A stretch of 43,964 nt of DNA, from NCBI GenBank assembly GCA_031415015.1, contig JANOQT010000054.1, positions 1 through 43,964 on the forward strand, written 5' to 3'. The stretch is from JAUYQR01 sp031415015 (GTDB lineage Bacteria > Pseudomonadota > Alphaproteobacteria > Rhodobacterales > Rhodobacteraceae). This document shows, piece by piece, positions 1 through 8,288 of the stretch (positions are counted from its first letter, which is position 1; each line of letters opens with the position of its first letter). Position numbers and translations under genes: made by a program. A model generated the notes under the pieces. The model worked only from the letters and a program-made list of their open reading frames with translations. It was not told the origin of the DNA and did not search any database.

Positions 1-221
1 GAGGGTTCCCATTTCAGCGCAGGTCCCAGCGTATCGGAATTGAGAGCCACCAGCACCAAGTCGCTTTCGGCGACGAAGTGCCTGGAGGCGGTTTCGGCCA
101 CCTGTGCGGCGGTGGAGATGTGGATGTAGCCGTCGGCCAGATCAATCGGCGCGCCAAGGGTTTCACCGGCGGCGCGGAAGGCATCCCATTCGGGGCGGCG
201 GAAGATCTTGTAGATAAGCAT
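1..221 (-). CDS. DUF952 family protein, N-terminal part (runs off the window)
   Basis: Reading the minus strand from an ATG at 221 gives 73 codons without a stop up to the window edge. The protein starts MLIYKIFRRPEWDAF and continues with DGYIHISTAAQ, ATASRHF-like and DLVLVALNSDTLG segments. This is the pattern of the DUF952 family, small proteins of about 110 aa with no established biochemical role. The C-terminal third, which normally carries a G-x-FPHLYG-like motif, lies outside the window. The gene is divergent from the nucleotidase-like gene, with a 156 bp space between them. The start has only a weak ribosome binding site, but no other in-frame start lies nearby. Confidence 0.85.
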   Translation of the reverse strand, partial: MLIYKIFRRPEWDAFRAAGETLGAPIDLADGYIHISTAAQVAETASRHFVAESDLVLVALNSDTLGPALKWEP

Positions 222-308
222 GGCGGGCTTTTGCCGCTTTGCCGGGCGCGGGTCAATGCTTGCCGTCATCCAACTGTGCCAAAGCAGTGGCAGCCAAGGA
301 GCAAGGCT

Positions 309-340
309 TTGACAGGCCCGCACAACTGGCGGCAGTCTGT
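309..340 (+). promoter_or_regulatory. Possible promoter of the nucleotidase-like gene
   Basis: A perfect TTGACA -35 hexamer lies at 309-314, in the divergent space between the DUF952 gene and the exported nucleotidase-like gene. No convincing -10 hexamer is found 16-18 bp downstream, so this rests on one hexamer only. Confidence 0.3.
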
Positions 341-377
341 GGCCAGTGCACCAACCATATTCAAAAGGAGAATCGCC

Positions 378-1895
378 ATGATTGTTCACAGCAAAACTCT
401 GATTCCTGCGTTGTTGAGTGCGGCAAGCGTCTTCGCCGTCGTCGCGCCGCTTGGTGCTGAAACCGTCAAGCTGACGCTGCTGGGTGTGGGCGATGTCTAC
501 AATTTCGAGGAAGAGGATGGGCGTGGCGGGTTTGCCCGGTTGAATGCAGTGGCCAAGGCGGAGCGGGCGGCGAACCCGAACACGATCTATGTGTTTGACG
601 GCGACATGCTGTCTCCGTCGCTGCAATCGGGGTTCGACAAGGGGCAGAACACGATTGATTTCACCAATCTGGTGCCCTTTGATCTGGCGGTGCCGGGGAA
701 CCATGAGTTCGACTTCGGCCCCGAGAACTTCATGGAGAAGATGAAGGCATCGAAATACCCTTGGGCGGCGATCAACATCACCAATGCCGACGGCTCGCCG
801 ATCCAGGGGCTGGGCGGGGTGATGGTCAAGGAGGTTGGCGGGTTGAAGGTGGCGCTTATTCCGGTGGCGCAGGACACCTCGCCCGAGGTGAGTTCAACCG
901 GCAGCCTGAAGTTCGGCCCGACCGTGGAAACCGGGGTCGCTGCGGCGAAGAAGGCACGTGAGGACGGCGCGGATATCGTCGTCGGCGTGGTGCAGACCAA
1001 CATGGCCAACGACCGCGAGTTGATGGCAAGCAAGGCATTTGACGTGATCCTGTCGGGCGACGACCATTCCTACGCGACAGCCTATGACGGGGTAACGGCT
1101 TATGTGGAAACATCGATCGACGGGCAGTATCTGACACCGGTGGATCTGTTGGTCGAGATCGGTGATGACGATGGCAAGCGCACGATCAGCTGGACGCCGA
1201 TCTTCCGGTTCATCGACACCGCGACGGTAGAGCCCGACCCGGAATCCAAGGCACTGGCGGACAAGTACCTGGCATCCTTGGACGAGACGCTGAATGTCGA
1301 GATCGGGACGGCAGAGACAGCGCTGGACAGCCGCCGCAACATGGTGAGGACAGTCGAGACGACCATGGGCAACCTGATCGCTGATGCGATGCGGGACGCG
1401 ACGGGCGCGGACATCGCCATCATGAACGGCGGCGGCATCCGGGGCGACCGGACCTATGGTGCCGGGGCCAAGCTGACGCGCCGGGATATGCTGACCGAAC
1501 TGCCGTTCGGCAACGTGACGGTGCTGACCGAACTGCCGGGGTCTCAGGTCCTGCTGGCCTTGGAGAACGGTGTCGGCCAGGTGGAAAAGGGTGCGGGGCG
1601 GTTCGCGCAGGTATCGGGGCTGACCTTCACGATGGATCCGACAGCCCCTGCGGGATCGCGGGTGTCGGAGGTCATGGTGGGCGGCGCAGCTTTGGAGGCG
1701 GACAAGGTCTACAAGGTCGCGGTCAACGATTACATCCTGGGCGGCGGTGACGGGTATGACGCGCTGGGCGGCGGCAAGATCGTTACCGATGGGCCGACAA
1801 GCAGCCTCGTGGCCAATGACGTGATGGCCTATGTCGAGAAAATGGGCACGGTAAAGCCCTCGGTCGAAGGGCGGATCAAGATCCTCGGACAGTGA
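378..1895 (+). CDS. Exported 5'-nucleotidase/metallophosphatase-family protein with altered metal ligands
   Basis: Predicted 505 aa. The ATG at 378 follows AAAGGAG by 7 bp and opens a typical Sec signal peptide (MIVHSK, then a hydrophobic stretch, then PLGA|ET), so the mature protein should be periplasmic. The layout is that of the UshA/CpdB/YfkN superfamily: an N-terminal calcineurin-like metallophosphoesterase domain (about 28-280) with GDM and GNHEFDFG motifs, then a C-terminal 5'-nucleotidase domain (about 310-500) with NGGGIRGD, LPFGN and NDYILGGGDGY motifs. Unusual points: the first DxH metal motif reads DVY, the LTHxG-type histidine region reads QTNM, and the GHDH motif reads GDDH. Several metal-binding histidines of the classical enzymes are therefore missing, while the C-terminal substrate-binding domain looks normal. 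It may be a divergent subfamily with another metal site, or a binding protein. The family is certain; the activity is not. Confidence 0.85.
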   Translation: MIVHSKTLIPALLSAASVFAVVAPLGAETVKLTLLGVGDVYNFEEEDGRGGFARLNAVAKAERAANPNTIYVFDGDMLSPSLQSGFDKGQNTIDFTNLVPFDLAVPGNHEFDFGPENFMEKMKASKYPWAAINITNADGSPIQGLGGVMVKEVGGLKVALIPVAQDTSPEVSSTGSLKFGPTVETGVAAAKKAREDGADIVVGVVQTNMANDRELMASKAFDVILSGDDHSYATAYDGVTAYVETSIDGQYLTPVDLLVEIGDDDGKRTISWTPIFRFIDTATVEPDPESKALADKYLASLDETLNVEIGTAETALDSRRNMVRTVETTMGNLIADAMRDATGADIAIMNGGGIRGDRTYGAGAKLTRRDMLTELPFGNVTVLTELPGSQVLLALENGVGQVEKGAGRFAQVSGLTFTMDPTAPAGSRVSEVMVGGAALEADKVYKVAVNDYILGGGDGYDALGGGKIVTDGPTSSLVANDVMAYVEKMGTVKPSVEGRIKILGQ

Positions 1896-1898
1896 TGC

Positions 1899-2264
1899 TC
1901 AGGGCCGCGCGACGGCGTGAAGCGCCAGGTCTCGGCCCTCGTCATCCTTGAAGAAGGCCATCCAGTCCTCGCTGCCATCCGGATGTCTGTGAATGAAGTG
2001 CGGGGCGCGGGTGAAAACCGCGCCCCTTGCGGTGAGGTCGGCAAGTGCCGCGGCAATGTCGGGGGTGGCAAAGTACAGGATGTCAGCCTCGTCCCGGGTG
2101 CCGGTTTCGCGCAGCATCAGGCGGGTGCCGGCAAGGTCGAAGAAGGACAGGCCGGGAAAGGCGTAAAGTTCGGTCAGGCCCAGCGTATCGCGGAAGAAGG
2201 CGCGGGCGCGGGAGAGGGTCTCGACCCGTCGGGCGATCTGGCTGATCTGACCGGTCAGGGGCAT
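1899..2264 (-). CDS. VOC (glyoxalase/bleomycin-resistance fold) protein
   Basis: Predicted 121 aa. It starts MPLTGQISQIARRVETLSRARAF-, continues FFRDTLGLTELYAFPGLSFFDLAGTRLML, and ends FFKDDEGRDLALHAV. This is a single VOC module with the usual paired beta-alpha-beta-beta-beta units. The ATG at 2264 is preferred over an upstream in-frame start at 2300 because GAGGA lies 6 bp before it. VOC proteins of this size bind a divalent metal as dimers and may be glyoxalases, dioxygenases or resistance proteins; the substrate cannot be told from sequence. It converges on the nucleotidase-like gene, with 3 bp between the two stop codons. Confidence 0.8.
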   Translation of the reverse strand: MPLTGQISQIARRVETLSRARAFFRDTLGLTELYAFPGLSFFDLAGTRLMLRETGTRDEADILYFATPDIAAALADLTARGAVFTRAPHFIHRHPDGSEDWMAFFKDDEGRDLALHAVARP

Positions 2265-2444
2265 TTGGTCCTCGTGAGCAAGGGCTTTGGTGGGGCGCAA
2301 TCAGGACGCTTGCGGGAATATTAGCGCAGAAGGGTGCGATTCTTACCACTCCCAATGGCATGGGCGAAAAGGGGGCCGGTCATGCCGCACGGCTGAAAGA
2401 TGGACTGGCTTGGTTGGAAGGGCGCTTTGACCTATGTTGGGCGC

Positions 2445-3101
2445 ATGTGCGGCCGCTTTACCATCACCCATCCGAATGAAGCGCTGGCGGCGCTGTTCGA
2501 TGCCAGCCCCGGCAACGACCTGCCGGTGGGACCCAATTACAACGTCTGCCCGACAAATCCGGTGGCTGTGGTCACCTCGGACGGTGGGCACAGGCGTTTG
2601 CGGGCGATGCGCTGGGGGTTCATCCCGACGTGGTACAAGGCGCTGAATGACGGGCCGCTGATCATCAATGCGCGGTCGGATACGGTGGCGGCAAAGCCAG
2701 CCTTCCGCGAGGCGGTGCGGAGCCGGCGCTGCATCGTTCCCGCCAGCGGGTTTTATGAATGGAGCGAGGGCGACAAGGGCGCGCGGCTGCCATGGTATTT
2801 CACCCGCACGGGCGGAGAGCCGATGGCGCTGGCCGGTATCTGGCAGCGCTGGCAGGATATCGACACTGTGGCAATCGTCTCGACCGAAGCCGGGCCGGGG
2901 ATGGTGGCGCTGCACCACCGCGAGCCGGTCGTGCTGGAGCGGTCGGACTGGCCCTTGTGGCTGGGCGAGGCGGGGCACGGCGCGGCGGTGCTGATGCGGG
3001 CCTCGGCCACGGGGGTGTTCTCACCGCCCTACCGCGTTGATACGGCGGTCAATTCCAACCGGGCGGCCGGACCGGACCTGATAAGGCCGCTGGCGGCCTG
3101 A
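2445..3101 (+). CDS. SRAP family protein (YedK/HMCES-type abasic-site DNA-protein crosslinker)
   Basis: Predicted 218 aa, the usual size of the family. The ATG at 2445 is chosen over an upstream in-frame start at 2400 because SRAP proteins need Cys2, exposed after removal of Met1, to crosslink to abasic sites; the protein begins MCGRF exactly as in the family. Other signature segments are MRWGFIP (about 52-58), the INARSDT asparagine motif, SGFYEW with the conserved glutamate, and LHHREPVVL with the active-site histidine. The protein is expected to protect abasic sites in single-stranded DNA by a thiazolidine link. It stands alone here; the next genes start almost 400 bp downstream. Confidence 0.92.
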   Translation: MCGRFTITHPNEALAALFDASPGNDLPVGPNYNVCPTNPVAVVTSDGGHRRLRAMRWGFIPTWYKALNDGPLIINARSDTVAAKPAFREAVRSRRCIVPASGFYEWSEGDKGARLPWYFTRTGGEPMALAGIWQRWQDIDTVAIVSTEAGPGMVALHHREPVVLERSDWPLWLGEAGHGAAVLMRASATGVFSPPYRVDTAVNSNRAAGPDLIRPLAA

Positions 3102-3241
3102 CCGATGGGTCAGGAATAGCCTACCCGCCCGGACAGCCGCTTGATTTTTTCGGTGTTGGGTGTAGGATCAACTTACGGATGAAATTGCTTCCTTGGCTTT
3201 TGTTCTTGTGTTGTCGATAGCTGTTCCCATTGAAACCCCTC

Positions 3242-3269
3242 GTCGCTTGAATTTCAAAGATCAAGCGAC
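3242..3269 (+). promoter_or_regulatory. Perfect 9 bp inverted repeat in the leader
   Basis: GTCGCTTGA at 3242-3250 and TCAAGCGAC at 3261-3269 are exact reverse complements separated by 10 bases. It could be an RNA hairpin in the leader or a protein-binding dyad. No T-run follows. Confidence 0.5.
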
Positions 3270-3370
3270 CTGTTACCTTCAAATGGCCGACCGTGCTGCG
3301 CTTTTTTGCGCGATCTGGTCGATTGTGGAGTGTTCCTGAGTAGTTCTCTTCACCGTCGGATCGGTGGGGG

Positions 3371-3409
3371 CTGGCGGATTGTGCGCAATTTTGGCCTGCA
3401 ATCCGCCAG
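3371..3409 (+). promoter_or_regulatory. Perfect 11 bp inverted repeat in the leader
   Basis: CTGGCGGATTG at 3371-3381 and CAATCCGCCAG at 3399-3409 are exact reverse complements with a 17-base loop. The repeat lies 85 bp before the first start codon of the cluster, where it could act as a leader-RNA hairpin, an attenuator stem or an operator. Confidence 0.55.
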
Positions 3410-3494
3410 TGGAATTGACTGTGCCGTAAGGCTTTCATCGACTGCGCGATTTGCGCACCGTTTTGTCATGTGAATTGAACTGCAGGAGATATCC

Positions 3495-5792
3495 ATGGCG
3501 CGTGAGACGATGGCCTTTGCCCGTGTGACCGGCAGGCGGATGGTTGACCCCGCCGCGATCGCCGCGGTTCAGATCGACGCGCCGGTTACGATGCTGGTGG
3601 CGCGGCCAGTGGCCGAAGTGGCCGCCGCCCCGCCGGTGCTGGCACGGGAGGCGATGCTGTTTCCAACCGCGCGGCTGGAAGAGGCGCGGGTCACCAATCC
3701 GGAGTTTTTTGAGCGGACCCGCAAGATGCGGGTGCGGCCGGGGCTGATAAAGCCCGTCCGACCCGGGGACGTGCAGCCCGACACTGGTTCGACGCGCGCC
3801 GAGCTGGCCCTGCCGGTGTCGGCGGCTGATCCGGTTGACCCGGATCAGGTCTTTGCGTCGGCGGATCAGACGCGCGGGCTGTACCTGCCGCGCTATGCCT
3901 TGGCGCAGCGCGTGGTGTCGGGTGCGGCGCAGTACGAGATCCGCATCGCGGCGGGTGCGGACGGGCAATGGGCGCTGCGGGCGGGGCTGGTGCGGTCGCG
4001 GCCGCCGGGGGTCACGCCAGAGGCGGCGGCGGGCGAGATTGACCACGAGGTGATGGTCCAACTGCGGTATCAGGTGCTGAAATCTGACGGCGGAACGATC
4101 ACCAAGACGCTGGATTTCACCGAAATTGGCACGACGGCGGATGGGTCGGCGGTGATTGCGCAGTTGCGGCTGGCCACACTGGCCGAGCGCGATCAGGTGG
4201 TCAGCGCCATCACCACGGCAAACTCCGCCTGCGGGATCGTGGTCACGCGGTCGGTGCGGGTGGCGGTTCCGGTGGCGGGGCAGGTGGACCGTTTCCGGGC
4301 CGTGACGCGCGGGCTGATGCAGGCGGTGGAGCCTGATCCCCTGTTCCTGAATCCCGCGCTGCACAGCTATTTGATGGACGGGGTCGCGGTGCCAACCAGT
4401 GGCACCGGGCCGGGGCTGGTGGCGCGGCAGTTGCAGTTCGAAGGCAGCTTTCACGATTATTGGGAGGACGCGGTCGATCCGGCCTGCATCTATTACCTGC
4501 CGGATGCGTTTCGTCTGGCGCGGCGGGACAGCCCGGCCCCCTTCCTGCCGATGATGACGGTGCGGGTGGTGCCGGGTGCCACGCCCGAGGCGGAACCGCT
4601 GGCGACCCTGGAATTTGCTGCAACGCCCTGGAACAACCTGCGGCGGCTGGACGCGGCCCGGCGCGAGTTCGCCAAGAAGCTGCCGATGCAGCCCGGCGAT
4701 GAGGCCCCAAAGACGGTGGTGCCGGAACTTGGTGGCGAGTTGGGCGGGGCGCTGGGCGGCCTGCTGGGCGGTCTGTTGAAGAAGAACAAGGCGGCCCCGG
4801 GTACACCGTTGGGCGACGCGCTGACCGATGCCTTGGGGCTGCAGGTGGAGGACGCCCGGGTCGGGCGGGTGCGGATGGAGCCCTTGCCGGTGGAGAAGGC
4901 CGCGCTGTGGCTGGCGCTTCCGGGTGGTACGGGCGGTGGGTTGGTGGAACGGACGGCGGCGCAGATTGATTTGCGCACAGCGGTTGTGGTGTCCGAGACG
5001 ATGCCGCTGACCGAGTTCCAGTTGATCTATGACGCGCTGATGGGCGGATCGGTGTCGCTGATGCGCGGTGAGTTGCGGGTGGAACCGGGCGGCGGCGTGG
5101 TCAAACGCATCCCGTTCGAGACGCGGTTCGACCGGATGAACGGCCCGATGTTCGAGACGGAGGTGACATCGGGTGGCAAGCCGGGGCATTTTTCGATCCG
5201 GCTGACCAATGGGGTGGAAAGCCCGGTCTTGGTGGCGGGGATTGACGGCTCGTTGCTGATCGATGGGCACGAATTGCCGACGACCGAGACGGTGTCGCAG
5301 GCGCTGCCGGTGACGCTGGCACCGGGGGAAAGCATGGTGGTGGGGCTGGTGCCGAAGCGGGCGCTGGCGAACCTGCCGGGTGGACCTGTGGCCGTGCCGA
5401 TGCTCGACTTCGGCAAGGTGACATTGCAGCCTGACAGTGCGGCCTTGTGGGCGGCCATTCTGGATGCCGATACGACCGCCGAGGCACGCCGCCGGGTGCG
5501 GGTGAAGCTGTTCCCCGGCATGTTTGATGCCGCGGACGGCAAGCCGGAGAACCGGGCCTTTGCGGTGATCGTGCAGTTCGAGGGCGGCCCCAGTCTGGAA
5601 CTGACCCCGGACAAGCCGGAGGGCGAGGTGGTGCTGGCGGGCGGGTCGGTGACCGATCTGGTGCTGCGGCGGGCGGGGACCGGCGGCTATCGCTACCGCT
5701 GTCAGGTGATCCGCCGGTCGGCGCGGGTTTCGGATGCGGAGTGGCGCGAGGATACGACCGATCTGCTGATCCCCCTGTTGCCGGAGGGATGA
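3495..5792 (+). CDS. Uncharacterised 765 aa protein, first gene of the caspase-associated cluster
   Basis: I do not recognise a named family. The ATG at 3495 has a good ribosome binding site (AGGAGATATCC). There is no signal peptide or obvious transmembrane helix. The N-terminal 120 residues are Ala/Val/Pro-rich. Residues of about 230-270 (ATLAERDQVVSAI followed by IVVTRSVRVAVPV) resemble the core motif of the larger paralogues downstream: a beta strand, a helix ending in a small-residue turn, and a strand ending in a PA- or P-V-like motif. Residues of about 320-345 carry FEGSFHDYWED and YYLPDAFRLARR. Around 408-432 lies a glycine-zipper-like run of repeated LGG units followed by KKNK, framed by two beta-rich regions. 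The C-terminal half is predicted beta-rich. The stop overlaps the next start by ATGA, so translation is probably coupled. A role in a multi-protein cytoplasmic assembly is inference only. Confidence 0.75.
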   Translation: MARETMAFARVTGRRMVDPAAIAAVQIDAPVTMLVARPVAEVAAAPPVLAREAMLFPTARLEEARVTNPEFFERTRKMRVRPGLIKPVRPGDVQPDTGSTRAELALPVSAADPVDPDQVFASADQTRGLYLPRYALAQRVVSGAAQYEIRIAAGADGQWALRAGLVRSRPPGVTPEAAAGEIDHEVMVQLRYQVLKSDGGTITKTLDFTEIGTTADGSAVIAQLRLATLAERDQVVSAITTANSACGIVVTRSVRVAVPVAGQVDRFRAVTRGLMQAVEPDPLFLNPALHSYLMDGVAVPTSGTGPGLVARQLQFEGSFHDYWEDAVDPACIYYLPDAFRLARRDSPAPFLPMMTVRVVPGATPEAEPLATLEFAATPWNNLRRLDAARREFAKKLPMQPGDEAPKTVVPELGGELGGALGGLLGGLLKKNKAAPGTPLGDALTDALGLQVEDARVGRVRMEPLPVEKAALWLALPGGTGGGLVERTAAQIDLRTAVVVSETMPLTEFQLIYDALMGGSVSLMRGELRVEPGGGVVKRIPFETRFDRMNGPMFETEVTSGGKPGHFSIRLTNGVESPVLVAGIDGSLLIDGHELPTTETVSQALPVTLAPGESMVVGLVPKRALANLPGGPVAVPMLDFGKVTLQPDSAALWAAILDADTTAEARRRVRVKLFPGMFDAADGKPENRAFAVIVQFEGGPSLELTPDKPEGEVVLAGGSVTDLVLRRAGTGGYRYRCQVIRRSARVSDAEWREDTTDLLIPLLPEG

Positions 5793-7480
5793 GGATGCGT
5801 GGTCTGCCGGATTGGGGACGGCCTCTGGACAACGGCTATGCCGCATGGGCGGAGGATGCCTTCCGGCTGACCTTGCCCGATGCGCTGGTGATCGCGCAGG
5901 GACCGGGCGGGGTGCCCGAGTTTCACCTGTCGGCCTGGCGGCCAGAGGTCCCAAGCCCCACATGGCGCGGATACGGGCGGCTGGACATGACACTGGCGGT
6001 GCAGGCAACTGCGGTCACGCCGGATGGCTTGGTCCGTGCGGTGCCTGCATTGCGCGGCTGGCTGCAGCTTGGGGCCGAGGCGCTGGCGCTGCCGGAGGAG
6101 CTGCGCGCGCCGCTGGCACTTTCCTGTTCGGGTACAGGGGCTGTATCGTTGGTGTTGCCGTTGCAGCCCGAAAGCGTCGGGTTCATCGAGCGGGCGTTGG
6201 CCGAGGGCGCCTTGCCGGTCCTTGCCACCGCTGATCTGGAGATTGCCGGTGTGGCGCGCTGTGCCGCGGGGCGCGCTCTGGTTGAGACGGACCGGTTGCG
6301 CGAGGCGGTAGCGGCGGGGCTGACGCCGGACGGGTTGCGGCAGGCGCTTGTTGCCGGGCCGGTCGCGCTGGGTGTGACGCTGGAAAGCGACGATCCGGCA
6401 GTGGCGGAGGCGGCGGCGGACCATATCCGCGCCAGGCTGTGTGCGGGCGCGCTGGTTCCGGGGGCAGGTGGGCTGATGCTGGTCTGGGCCGACGGCGGCA
6501 TGGTGAGCGGCCGTGCGGCATTGGATCTGGCGCAGCCGGTGGTGGCTTCGCGGGCCCGGCGGCTGGTGCTGGACCCGTTTTCGATGGCGCGCGATCTGGC
6601 GTCGGGGCCGAAAGGTGTGTCGGCACTGGTGACGAAAACCACGTCAGGCCTGGTTCAGGCCGGGCAGCACCGGATCACTATTGATGCGAACCTGCCGCAG
6701 CCCTTGGCAGGGCCGCTGGCTATGGGTGCGCGGCTGGTGTTTGCACCGCACCCGCCCGCGCGGCTGCACGAGATCAGCGAAGAGGTGGAATTGCCCTCGG
6801 ATGGCGGATCGGTGTTGCGGTCGGTTCGTCTGGCGATGGGCGAGGCGTTGGATTGGGTGGTGACTGGCGTCGCTTACATGCCCACGGCGAATGGGCGCGG
6901 GGTGGTGCTGAGGTCAGGTGCGCCGCGCGCCGGTCACGGGCTGCGCGTTGTTCTGCAAGGGGACGATTTTCCGCTGCATATGGTGCAGGTCGCGGCGGGT
7001 GCAGCGCTGCTGGCGCTGGCGGATGTCGAGGTGGACCTGGCCAGCGGCGGGCCGGTGGCGAAGGCGCGGCTGACCGCGGTAACCCCGGCCCATGCGCTTG
7101 CGCTGGAGGACCCGGGGGGCACGCTGACCGCGCGGCTGGTCGCACATGACGGGCAGGTGTTGGCGTTGCAGCCGCGTCCGGCGGCGGACTGGCGGATCGA
7201 ACTGACGGATGTGCCGGGCTACGGGGCGCGGGTGATGGAAATTGCCGTCGATTTCCCGGACCGGATGCTGTTGCGCGCGCTTGAGGTCAGGCCAGAGGGC
7301 GAGGCCGTACAGACGCTGGCCTTTACCCCGGCAAAACCGGTGCGCGAGGTACGCTGGTTCTGCCGCGATCCGTTCCGGCCCGGGCTGGCCTGGCGGTGGC
7401 ATGACGGAGAGGCGGCCTTCTCGGCCCCGGTCATTGGCGACCGCTTGACACTGGATGCGACGGAGGGGGCAGTGGCATGA
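5789..7480 (+). CDS. Uncharacterised 563 aa protein, divergent relative of the cluster's large paralogues
   Basis: The ATG at 5789 overlaps the previous stop (ATGA) and is preceded by GGAGGG; a second ATG two codons later is an alternative. There is no signal peptide. The N-terminal half follows the plan of the large proteins downstream: WRGYGRLDMTLAVQATA matches the KGGGFLTFEVxLAL position, and SLVLPLQPESVGFIERALAEGALPV matches their LTLTQEGAxILEQAFxxGxTPV position. Further on come VLDPFSMARDL and several beta-rich segments with DxxVDL-like pieces. It looks like a compact, diverged member of the same fold family. It has no recognisable enzymatic motif. Its stop again overlaps the next start by 4 bp. 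Confidence 0.75.
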   Translation: MRMRGLPDWGRPLDNGYAAWAEDAFRLTLPDALVIAQGPGGVPEFHLSAWRPEVPSPTWRGYGRLDMTLAVQATAVTPDGLVRAVPALRGWLQLGAEALALPEELRAPLALSCSGTGAVSLVLPLQPESVGFIERALAEGALPVLATADLEIAGVARCAAGRALVETDRLREAVAAGLTPDGLRQALVAGPVALGVTLESDDPAVAEAAADHIRARLCAGALVPGAGGLMLVWADGGMVSGRAALDLAQPVVASRARRLVLDPFSMARDLASGPKGVSALVTKTTSGLVQAGQHRITIDANLPQPLAGPLAMGARLVFAPHPPARLHEISEEVELPSDGGSVLRSVRLAMGEALDWVVTGVAYMPTANGRGVVLRSGAPRAGHGLRVVLQGDDFPLHMVQVAAGAALLALADVEVDLASGGPVAKARLTAVTPAHALALEDPGGTLTARLVAHDGQVLALQPRPAADWRIELTDVPGYGARVMEIAVDFPDRMLLRALEVRPEGEAVQTLAFTPAKPVREVRWFCRDPFRPGLAWRWHDGEAAFSAPVIGDRLTLDATEGAVA

Positions 7481-8244
7481 CTATCGAACCGGGAATGCGG
7501 TTTGGCGCGGTGTGGGCCTGGCCCGAGGACGGCGGCATCTGGCGCTATCTGCCTTGCGGGCCGTCCGCACAACGCGGCGATACCGGGCGGCCAAATGTAA
7601 CCGTGATCGAGGCGGGAGGCATGCTGATGCTGACCGTCGGTGCGCGCCTTGGCGTCGATCCGGCCGATCTGGTGACAGCGCAAAAGGCGATCGCGGCGCA
7701 GCAGAAGGTGGCCGAGACGACAATTCTGCTTCGCCCGGCAGAGGCCAGCGTAACGGCGGCCAGCCTGCGTATTGTCGAGCCGTCAGGCGAAGGCGTGGAG
7801 CTTGCGACGGCGCGCCCGTCGAACCTGCCGCCCTATTCCGCGGCCTTCTCTGCGATGCTGTCGGGCGATGCCGCGACGGCGGCCAAGACGGCGATGAGCG
7901 AGGGCAGGCTGGTGGTTCGCTATGACGTAGGCTTGCCGAGGCGGTTGATGGTTAGGGCAACGGTTCGCGGTGACTGGACCGGTGAAGGCAGCCTTGATGC
8001 AGCGTTGGAGACGGCGAAGCTGGTCCTGGAAATGCAGGCGGATGATGGCGCGTCGGAGGCTCTGATCGCCAAGGCCCTGCACCGGGCGCGGCAAGAGGCG
8101 GTTGCGACGGCGGCCCGGCTGCGTTCGGGCCCGGACGCTGCCGGCTGCGCTTCGACGGCAGGAATTGATGTCGAAGTGATGGAAACCGAAGCGGTGCAGC
8201 AGACGCTGTCGCTGCAGAGTGACGTTGCCAGCTGGTTGAAATAG
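7477..8244 (+). CDS. Uncharacterised 255 aa protein carrying only the core module of the cluster's paralogues
   Basis: The ATG at 7477 overlaps the previous stop by ATGA. Residues of about 115-165 (PPYSAAFSAMLSGDAATA, then a short helix, then LVVRYDVGLPRRLMVRATVRGDW) match the position where the large proteins have FSLTLTQEGAxIL, GVIYDLKYSGMRPALDVTI and a D-W/S-R-V pair. It seems to hold that domain alone, without the C-terminal beta repeats. The rest is alpha-helical, with a run of Lys/Arg/Ala helices at about 170-225. No signal peptide and no catalytic motif are seen. A 44 bp space separates it from the next gene. Confidence 0.72.
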   Translation: MTIEPGMRFGAVWAWPEDGGIWRYLPCGPSAQRGDTGRPNVTVIEAGGMLMLTVGARLGVDPADLVTAQKAIAAQQKVAETTILLRPAEASVTAASLRIVEPSGEGVELATARPSNLPPYSAAFSAMLSGDAATAAKTAMSEGRLVVRYDVGLPRRLMVRATVRGDWTGEGSLDAALETAKLVLEMQADDGASEALIAKALHRARQEAVATAARLRSGPDAAGCASTAGIDVEVMETEAVQQTLSLQSDVASWLK

Positions 8245-8288
8245 AGGCTGGCGGAATAGACTGAAATGATTTTTCAAGGAGACGGATT

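Larger units (their letters stand above)
3102..3494 (+). other. Non-coding leader upstream of the eight-gene cluster
   Basis: A 393 bp space without a credible gene. It holds two perfect inverted repeats (listed separately) and AT-richer patches such as TTGATTTTTTCGG at 3144-3156. Neither repeat is followed by a clean T-run, so they are not textbook terminators for the SRAP gene. The stretch ends in a strong ribosome binding site (AGGAGATATCC) for the gene at 3495. The promoter of the large cluster should lie here, but I could not choose a single -35/-10 pair with confidence. Confidence 0.6.

Noticed and set aside
3121..3438. 105-codon minus-strand frame in the leader of the cluster
   Set aside because: No ribosome binding site, no known motif, and it covers both inverted repeats; more likely chance.
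3435..6008. 857-codon open frame on the minus strand opposite the first cluster gene
   Set aside because: It is very rich in His, Arg, Pro and Gln, lacks a domain pattern and mirrors a strongly GC-biased real gene on the plus strand.
7477..8244. Bacterial gasdermin partner of the metacaspase
   Set aside because: The size is right, but the sequence matches the core module of the neighbouring large proteins and has no lipid-modified N-terminus or C-terminal inhibitory peptide that I can recognise.
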